DNA from: Cyclaneusma minus
Taxonomy: Eukaryota; Ascomycota; Leotiomycetes; Marthamycetales; Marthamycetaceae
Direction of reading: 5' to 3'
Length of the DNA: 64,000 nucleotides
Assembly (NCBI GenBank): GCA_037179335.1
Contig: JAKZHN010000040.1
Location: 278,169 to 342,168, forward strand
Shown one piece after another: positions 56,914 through 64,000 of this stretch. The first letter of the stretch is position 1. Each line of letters begins with the position of its first letter. Under the pieces are notes generated by a model, which was not told the DNA's origin, ran no database searches, and saw nothing but the letters and a program-made list of their open reading frames with translations. The translations under genes and the position numbers were made by a program.

Positions 56914-57245
56914 TGGATGGGGAGTGGTGGTGTGTAGGATACTGTGTAGCATCTTGAACTTCAGCGGTACATAGTGGAACTCAGTGAACATATGACCAGC
57001 GGGTACAAAAGCAGGTGTTTGGCGGTTGCTCTTCACGGTCTTTGCTTTTTTCATGGGCTATTTTGTTATATTACAGCGATGGCGAAAGTGTATTTCATGT
57101 AGCATAGCGATGGCATCCCGAACTTCAGCATTGAGTTCAGCGATACCCAAGTGCAAAAATAGCAAGTAGCTGTATACAATCAGCTTGAACGCGCCAGACA
57201 GGGCCCTTTGAGCCCCGATCCATCAAAAGCTCAGCATCAAACAGC
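56914..57245. other. Short intergenic region between sen2 and tRNA-Val
   Basis: About 330 bases. I see only a repeated TAGCATAGCGATGGCATCCCGAACTTCAGC-like motif: ATCTTGAACTTCAGCGGTAC near 56951 and ATCCCGAACTTCAGCATTG near 57115. No gene is supported. Confidence 0.4.
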
Positions 57246-57383
57246 GGCCGGATAGTGTAGAGGTTATCACATATCGTTCACATCTTCGGGGTCGCAGTAG
57301 AGATGATGAGTACCTTTTCATGGTGCTCTTGCGACCCCTTAGCTCCTCCGATAAGGTCCCAGGATCAAACCCCGGTCTGGTCA
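57246..57383 (+). tRNA. tRNA-Val(CAC) with 65-base intron
   Basis: Mature parts 57246-57282 (positions 1-37) and 57348-57383 (38-73) add up to 73 bases. The acceptor stem pairs GGCCGGA with TCTGGTC (two G-T pairs), discriminator A. The D arm is TAGTGTAGAGGTTATCAC. The anticodon stem TATCG/CGATA encloses the loop TTCACA plus C, anticodon CAC. The T arm is CCAGG ATCAAAC CCCGG (one mismatch) with A in place of T54. The intron sits after base 37 as required. It forms a 9-bp stem, GGGGTCGCA (57288-57296) with TGCGACCCC (57330-57338). A T5 terminator follows at about 57390. A pseudogene cannot be excluded because of the T-loop change. Confidence 0.85.
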
Positions 57384-57937
57384 AATACATTTTTGTCTAT
57401 GTTTTGTAGTTATGATGTTGACTTTTTGGGAGGTGGTGAGTGGGGTGGTTCCCCTTTGACTTCCCTTCACATACAATAACCTGACTGGATATTGAATATC
57501 GCCAGAGATCAGATACCTATGGATCATAGAGGGGGCCAAGAGCTATCTGAGATTGATATTTACAGTCCAGTTTCTGCGAAGATATCACCTTTGCGGACGG
57601 TTCTGCGATTAAATCGCTTTACGGACGATGCTGCGTTCTTTCCGGCCGCAACGATCGATGTGCAACAAAACACGGGATATCCTCGGGTGCACACATGCAG
57701 ATGAACAGCCAATGAGGCTGCATGACAGCCAAAACCTGCCAATTGAATAAAACCAGCAGCTGCTTATCTTAGCATATCGTCCCGGAACGGATCAACCATG
57801 CTTCCTTCCCTTAGCTGCATCTCCATGTCCTCAACTACTACCAGCTTCACTAATCTCCAGCGATGCCAATTTGATACCCTAAGTTTTCTCGTTTTCCATG
57901 TCACTCTTTTAGCGGTTTGCTTTCTCAACAAGTAGCA
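57384..57937. other. Intergenic region between tRNA-Val and GH18 gene
   Basis: About 550 bases. It holds the tRNA terminator and one isolated copy of the GATGTGCAACAAAAC motif (57657-57671) otherwise clustered at 45.3-46.0 kb. No gene is supported. Confidence 0.4.
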
Positions 57938-59162
57938 ATGCCTCCCCTCTCGCCGCACCACCAACCCAGAGTGGTTGTCTACTATCAGACCATCCATGAC
58001 CCCGAGGGCAAGCATATTAGCGTGCTGCCGCTGGTCACGCAGCCAGGTGTCAAAGTCACTCATTTGAACGTTGCCGCCATGTATGCCTCCTTCCCCCTGA
58101 TTTCCCTCCCGAATCTTCAATGTTTACAACCCAATGTCTCTCTAATTCCTTGCTACCCCAGCTAACATCTCCCACAGCCACCTCAACGAACCCCCTGGAA
58201 ACATAACCCTCAACGACCACCCCCCTCACCACCTCCGCTACACAGCCATGTGGGCCGAGCTCTGCCTCCTCCAAGCCTCCGGCATAAAAGTCCTCGGCAT
58301 GCTCGGCGGCGCCGCCAAAGGCTCCTACATGCGCCTCGACCTCGCCGACGAGCTCTTCGAAGCCTACTACCTCCCCCTCGCCTCTCTAATCCGCACCTAT
58401 GGCCTCGACGGCCTCGATCTCGACGTCGAAGAAGAAACCACGTTGGCTGGCATAATCCGCCTCATCGACCGCCTAAAAGCCGACTTCGGGAACGATTTCA
58501 TCATCACGCTGGCGCCTGTAGCAGCAGCGCTTATGAGTGATCGCAAAGAGCACAATCTTTCGGGCTTTTCTTATGAGGCGCTGGAGGTTATGAGGGGGAA
58601 GCAGATAGCGTGGTATAATGCGCAGTTTTATTGCGGTTGGGGGGATGTGAGTACGACACAGTATTACGATATGATCATGGCGCGAGGATTTCCGCCCGAG
58701 AAGGTGGTTATGGGGATGGTAACGAACGGGCGGAATGGCGCTGGTTGGGTGGATTTGGGGTTGGTGAAGGAAGTTTTGATTAATTTGCGGAGAAGGTATC
58801 CGCGGTTTGGCGGCGTCATGGGATGGGAGTATTTTAATAGTTTGCCGGGGGATAGGCAGAGGCCGTGGGAGTGGGCGGGGGTTATGAGTGGGTTGATGGC
58901 ACCGGTGCAGGGGGGAGGGGGAGGGGGAACGCAGATGAGTGAGACTATGAGTGTGGTAAGGGAAATGCTGGGGCACACACAGCTGACGGGAAATAGTCAG
59001 ATACCGGCTGGCAATGCTACGGCGGCGGGGGTTGCTGCAGTTGAGAGTGAGGGCAAAGGAGAGGTTGCGACGAGTCACCTGATAGATGGTTCGGACGATG
59101 CCGAGGATGCAGCTCTACCATCGAGCTTCGACTATTACACGGATGGCAGTTTAGACGAATGA
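57938..59162 (+). CDS. GH18-family glycoside hydrolase (chitinase / ENGase-like)
   Basis: Two exons (57938-58080, 58178-59162) give 375 residues; the intron runs from GTATGCC to CACAG. The GH18 active-site signature DGLDLDVEE (DxxDxDxE) is near residue 125 with its catalytic Glu intact. Further family traits are VVVYYQTIHDPEGK at the first strand, KVLGMLGGAAKGSY, LAPVAAAL, WYNAQFYCGWG and GVMGWEYFNSLPGD. There is no signal peptide, so a cytosolic enzyme is likely, such as the endo-N-acetylglucosaminidase-like GH18 group that trims free N-glycans, rather than a secreted chitinase. The C-terminal 70 residues are disordered and end in an acidic stretch. Confidence 0.9.
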
Positions 59163-59766
59163 ATTCACGACCCAGCTTTATTGCTACATTCCCGTGCATT
59201 CTCCGACTTTGACATTTTCGAGTGCTGCCGATCGGTCATGAACAGTCCGTCACGCATTCCCATAGTTCCGAGCGGGGTTTTCAAAAGACCGAGCGTGCTG
59301 TTCTGTCGTTCAATCCTATTGGTTAGCCATAACACCCGAAAATATGCCGCGTTTTGTCGCACGTCGAACAAAGTGTTCACGCCCGCCTCGATCGTAAATC
59401 GTGGCCTTGGTGCCTGACTAGTCCAGCCATTGTTTCGTTGGCCGGTTTTGACCTCGCCTGTCAAGTACATGTACATATGTCTCGACGCTCCGTAAATCCT
59501 TCAGCATCGAAGCCGATACTCGCACGTATAAAGAATTGTGTACAACTTTACAATGGTTGAATGGATCGAAAACTGGATCGATCATCGGTCGGTTTTGCTG
59601 CTTTGCATGGCCCCAAAATAAGTAGCAGGTGTGGACAGGTCGGTCGGCATCCTCTGGTTCAAAACTTCAATTCGAGATGTGGCAACTATTCTCTACCTGT
59701 ATCTTCATTCTTCCTTGTCATCCTGTGCTTTCTGGTCACCAGCATTCATATACCCTCAAGCATCTG
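59163..59766. other. Intergenic region upstream of the AAA ATPase
   Basis: About 600 bases. One copy of the TTTTGTCGCACGTCG motif lies at 59353-59367. The true 5' end of the AAA gene may lie here but I cannot place it. Confidence 0.35.
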
Positions 59767-61345
59767 ATGCTACTTTGGAATATCCTGGAACCCGAGCTCC
59801 GAGGTACCCTCGCGATTCAGAAGTCCTGCATCGACACCGGTCTCGTTGCGTACAATGACCTCGGGACTATTTACGCACCGGGAGGATTGATCTACACTAA
59901 GGTGTATGACGGGGATTGCGCTATGCGTATGAAACTTCTGGAATGCCAGGTATGGACGAACCGTCTGAATAAGTCTTCAATGTTGCGTTTTTATCTGTCA
60001 GTGGATAGAGTCCAATGGTGACAGATTCGGAACGATGCATCATAGGATCGAAATCGGCGAGTTCCCAGGATTCCCCATTGAATTCCATCCTCGCCGAGCA
60101 GCAGTCGAGGAAGCTTTGCTGAAGCGAGGCAGGATGTTCGCCGGGTTACACGGAATTCACTGTAAGACGTTTGAGGGGATGGCTCAGGCGAAGGAAGGGC
60201 GTAGCGTAGTCAAAGTTCGGGTCAAGGGTCGCATTGTGGTCGATGCGGATTCTTACTTCAAATACGTTCCCATGAATCAGCCCCTGGGTCGGCTGCCTGT
60301 GGCTCCCGACAAGAGAAATATCCAGTCCTGCGGGAACGCAGATGAAGGCCGTGACCCCGTGGACGACGACAATTCGGCAAAAAATGGTCATTCCGGAGGA
60401 GAACACGATCCCACCAACGAAAGCACGCACGAGCAGTTCCGGGTTAATGCTCTCACGAGCGAGAGGCGCACCTTCGTCTCACTGTCCACCTCCCAACTAC
60501 TTCAATGCTCACCTATGGTGAAGGGCTACTATCTTGAGATGAAGCGCTGGCTCCACTTTCCCGTCGAGCAAGTCAAGGACGTGGAATTCAATTCCACGGC
60601 CCTCGAAACCCTTGTCATGGCGCCAGACAAAAAAGAGCTCATCCTAGCACTGACCGAATCACAACTCAATGGCGACTCTTATGTCGATGACATGGTCACG
60701 GGAGAAGCCAAAGGAGTGATCCTGCTGCTGAAAGGCCCCTCTGGCGTCGGCAAGACTCTAACCGCCGAATCCGTTGCTGAGAGTCTTCAGGTGTCCCTTT
60801 TCTCACTGCCAGCGGGTGAGATGGGCAGCGATCCTTTGTCTTTGCAAAAGGATCTCACGCAAACCCTCGAGACGATCTCGAAGTGGAATGCTGTGCTGCT
60901 GATCCAGGAATGCGATATCCTCCTCGACGCCCGTGACGGCGCCAACGTCGCGCACAACAAGCTTGCGTCCGCCTTCTTGCGGACCCTGGAGAGCTACGCG
61001 GGCATCGTCTTCTTGACGACTAACCGAGTTACCAACGTGGATGCAGCGGTCGAAAGCCGCATTCACGTGTGCATGGAATATCCCCAGCTGAACCGCGATA
61101 GTCGTCGACGTGTGTGGGCCGGATTTCTGCAGCAAGGAAAGAACGGCAAGAGCGAGGTGACCGAAGAGCAGATCGATAATCTGGCTCAGACGGAGATGAA
61201 CGGCAGACGGATTAAGCATACAATGAGGATGGCAAAGTTGTTGGCGGGCAGGAAGAAGGTGCCGCTGAGGTTTGAACACTTGCAACAGATGCTGAAGATT
61301 CAGCAAAAGGGACAGGCTACGCGGGATATGAATCATTATGTGTGA
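59767..61345 (+). CDS. AAA+ ATPase with DUF7025-like N-terminus, 5' end uncertain
   Basis: Two exons (59767-59949, 60002-61345) give 508 residues. The intron runs GTATGG to TGTCAG and joins KLLECQ to WIESNGDRFG. The N-terminal part (NDLGTIYAPGGLIYT, IGEFPGFPIEFHP, LLKRGRMFAGL, GIHCKTFEG) is like the domain that precedes the AAA module in many fungal proteins. In the AAA module Walker A is GPSGVGKT near 305. Walker B reads AVLLIQECDILL near 360, with Q where the metal-binding Asp normally sits, followed by E. Sensor 1 is LTTNRV and an Arg-containing ESRIHVCMEYPQL segment follows. Relatives are usually longer (700-1000 residues), so the gene may be N-terminally truncated. Function unknown. Confidence 0.75.
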
Positions 61346-61914
61346 TGCTTGGACAGTAGGGGGCGTGGTTTGGTTGTGGGTTAGACTGGCAGCCCGGTAG
61401 TCTATTCATAGGCTATCTAATACGACCGGCTGTACAAACTACTTGTGGATGCAATCACAAGTGGAAAAAATCCATGGATGGTCTAATACAAACAGGTGGG
61501 AGCCACTCGAGGATCACATCATCACGTAAGACAGTTCCAATGTTCTAGACAATTCATAAGAACCTGGGGCTCTGTAACTACTGAAACCTGACACAAGCAT
61601 CTTGTCTCAGTGAAAGATGCATGGCATCGAAGCTGGTGCATGTCACATGTGTGAATGGCCTCTACAACAGGAAGCACAACCCCCGGAAAAGTAAAACTCT
61701 AAGCTTTTGTCGCGCACCATACATGTACCTAAAAACAGCTGCATTTCTCGAGTTGTACGTATAGATTAATGAATGTGGCTAACACTCTGAAAACCGATGT
61801 TAGCGAGGTGCAATGCTAAGTGAATTCGCCTAATCCGATCTCGTAAGCAGTATCCGCAAATGTATAGCCCACACGCCTAAGGGGGAATTTAGAAAAGCTA
61901 TATAGCCAGGCGGG

Positions 61915-62355
61915 GCATTATATATATATTGCAATAATATTAATTAAAAGAAAAAATTAAGCCGAGGCTTGGAATTTACTATTTAAAAAATAAATAAAAC
62001 AAAATATTAATAATAAAATAGCGAATTTAGTGGCGGAAATAAACTGGCCAATAGTAATCAAAAATATAATCGGACGGTAAGCTGCTATAAAAATTAAATT
62101 TATATAAAATATGGTAAATAATTTAATAAAAAATAGGGGCTTTATTAAATTAATATATGCGCATTGCATTAATAATAAAAGGCGCAATTTTTGCGAAACT
62201 TTAAAAGATTTATTATATATCGAAATCTTATAAACGGTTGCATTTTAAGGCTTTAGAAAATTAAATCCATAAAAATATAATTATTTATAGCTCTCTATTT
62301 GCAAATTATAACCAAAAATAAAAAAGCAGCATATAAAAAAGGCTTAATATCGCTG
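61915..62355. other. Abrupt AT-rich block
   Basis: About 440 bases made almost only of A and T runs (ATTAATTAAAAG, TTTATTAAATTAATATATG), against a balanced composition on both sides. Short frames are hydrophobic and meaningless. Such patches in Pezizomycotina usually are transposon remains mutated by RIP. Confidence 0.6.
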
Positions 62356-62448
62356 TCGCCAAATAGAGATTGGCTTCACCATATTACACGCCCGCGATAA
62401 AAACACGACGCGGGATCAAGACAGTAATAATGCACAGACTTACATTTG

Positions 62449-63555
62449 AGCTTCTCTCGGCTCTCCAGGACTACACTGACAGACCCGGAGGTTCGTACAG
62501 GACATCACAGACAGGTGGAAGCTCGAAGTCCTCCACAACAATGAAGAGATGTGAACTTAGATGTGTCTCGACGGCAACCATCATGAAAGAGATGACAAAG
62601 AGGATTCAGAGTCATCAGGTCGCCAGCGATCAAGTCACCAACCATCAATCACAATTCATGATGCGAAAGATATGACCAAGGAGATTCGAAGCCATCGAGT
62701 CACCAGCCAGCAAGCAAGTCACCAAGCATCAAGTCGTCAACATTGAAAGATCACGACTCGTGATGCGGAATGGAAAGCAGACACCTACCTACCATGAGCT
62801 GCGCTCGGCTCGCCAGCATTGTTGGAAGCTCGAAGTTCGAAGTTCCCAAAGTCCACAACAAGAGCAAGCACAAGACAAAAGAAAGAGCTTCTCTCGGCTC
62901 TCCAGAACTGCATGGCAGCCTGGAGGTTCGTAGAGGACACCACGGACAGGTGGAAGCTCGGCGTCCTCCGTAAATGTGAAGAGATAGTAAATATGATTAT
63001 AGGTTTGAGTGTATTTGGCAATCATGATGAAGGAAATGAGAAGAGAAATTGGGAAACATCAAGTAGCCAGCTATATGGGAGGGTGAGAGGGAGAAAGGGA
63101 GGAGGAGGTGAAGACAGGAGGAGAGAGGGAGATACAGGGGGAGGGAGAGGGAGGGATCAAGCCCTTATGAAAAAAAAAGATATGGGAGACATGAGAGACA
63201 TGAAGAAGTAGATGCGAAAAAATGGGAGACATGAGAGACATAAAGAAGTAGATGCAGAGACATGAAACTAGAGAACCAAAGACATCAAATAGGCAGACAA
63301 ATGCGAAAGAAATGGGAGACATGAGAGACATAAAGAAGTAGATGCAGAGACATGAAACTAGAGAACCAAAGACATCAAGCAGGCAGACAGATGCGAAAGC
63401 AACGGAAGAAGAGAAAACAGGAGATCCAGAGCCACCAAGTAACCAGACATGTGCAAAAGAGATGAACAAAAGAAAAGCTTCGCTCGGCTCTCCAGAACTG
63501 CATAGCAGTCTGAAGGTTCGTAGAGGACACCACGTACAGGTGGAAGCTATTGTCC
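62449..63555 (+). repeat. Three dispersed direct repeats of ~83 bases
   Basis: Copies at 62449-62532, 62886-62968 and 63476-63555. Each starts AGCTTCKCTCGGCTCTCCAG, has GGAGGTTCGTANAGGACA in the middle and ends ACAGGTGGAAGCT. Copies 2 and 3 are closest. A partial copy (GCTCGGCTCGCCAGC) is near 62803. Confidence 0.85.
63182..63399 (+). repeat. Tandem repeat, 89-90-base unit
   Basis: Units 63212-63300 and 63301-63390 are nearly identical (ATGCGAAARAAATGGGAGAC...GGCAGACA). A partial unit precedes them (63182-63211) and the next unit starts at 63391 before diverging. Confidence 0.9.
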
Positions 63556-63944
63556 CCCATAAGAAAAACAGTGACTTACATTCAGAGAAAGACAAAGGAA
63601 AGAGGAAACCGTTGATGCACGAGTCATCAAGTCGTGACAAGAGAATGAAAGGAGCGAACTGACTGACCGTTGAGGTTTGTACATGTGATAGAGATGTGAG
63701 TAAATGTGATATAGATGTGAGTGTTATGGCGACTATGATGGACTATGATGAAGTAAATTGAGAAGCAGATCAGAACAAGTAAATGGCCAGCCAAATGGGA
63801 AGTCCAGGCGGTCCAGGTGGCGGGGGGCGGTTGGCGAGAGGGGTTGAAGAAGAAGATTGTTTGGCTTGCTCCGGGGGATTGCCTATTCCTATGAGCTTTT
63901 CTTTCGCATCTCAGATATTGCCTATGGCTCTTTTCGTCCAGTCC

Positions 63945-64000
63945 GTCTCTTTTCCAAATATCAGCTCTTCTCGTGACGAGCTGATATTTGGAAAAGAGAC
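63945..64000. repeat. Perfect 23-bp inverted repeat at the window edge
   Basis: Left arm 63945-63967 begins GTCTCTTTTCCAAATATC. Right arm 63978-64000 is its exact complement. The loop is TTCTCGTGAC. The right arm ends on the last base of the window, so it may extend beyond. Confidence 0.95.

Larger units (their letters stand above)
61346..64000. other. Gene-poor repeat-rich right end
   Basis: 2.65 kb with no supported gene. From left to right: unremarkable sequence to about 61900, an AT-rich block, dispersed copies of an ~83-base repeat, a two-unit 90-base tandem repeat, and an inverted repeat at the window edge. Each is listed separately. Confidence 0.6.

Overview
The window looks like nuclear DNA of a filamentous ascomycete (Pezizomycotina). 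Protein features such as sconB, Atg17 and an AAA ATPase with a fungal N-terminal domain recall Leotiomycetes, but that class is an inference. Genes lie on both strands. Many are split by short introns of about 50-140 bases with GTANGT-like donors, CTRAY-like branch sites and CAG/TAG acceptors. All exon junctions were placed by eye from splice consensus and reading frame.

Left part (1-28 kb) is mostly ordinary housekeeping DNA. In order: a mitochondrial [2Fe-2S] ferredoxin (YAH1 type, minus) divergent from a Ugo1-like outer-membrane protein; a coiled-coil protein and an acidic nuclear-type protein with no recognised function; a small unknown protein with an apparent frameshift and a stop-bearing 60-bp tandem duplication; a flavin monooxygenase (minus); a very large acidic intronless protein with a C-terminal Telo_bind/OB-like domain; the mitochondrial ribosomal protein bL27m (minus) divergent from the ABC half-transporter MDL1; and a P450 next to an O-methyltransferase, a minimal secondary-metabolism pair.

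Middle part (28-41 kb): two minus-strand accessory genes with frame damage, one with a deaminase-like H-x-E / C-x2-C C-terminus; a candidate small secreted cysteine-containing protein; the F-box/WD40 sulfur regulator sconB (minus) with a long leader/promoter; and the autophagy scaffold atg17.

From 41 to 52 kb no gene could be supported. This interval holds a diverged tandem duplication, a Tc1/mariner-type MITE with TA target duplication, a tRNA-related SINE-like element, a cluster of tiny inverted-repeat elements sharing a TTTTGTYGCACRTCG end, and a 6-kb array of strongly diverged direct-repeat modules marked by recurring short blocks (CTCGTCAG, CTTGTTCTCCTTCACA, CATCATTCGAG). The array is the least explained structure in the window.

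Right part (52-64 kb): ceramide glucosyltransferase (minus) divergent from a tRNA-splicing endonuclease subunit Sen2 that contains a WC-1-type GATA zinc finger inside one uninterrupted frame; an intron-bearing tRNA-Val(CAC); a GH18 hydrolase; and an AAA+ ATPase with an atypical Walker B. The last 2.6 kb is gene-poor: an abrupt AT-rich block, dispersed and tandem repeats, and a perfect 23-bp inverted repeat that ends exactly at the window edge.
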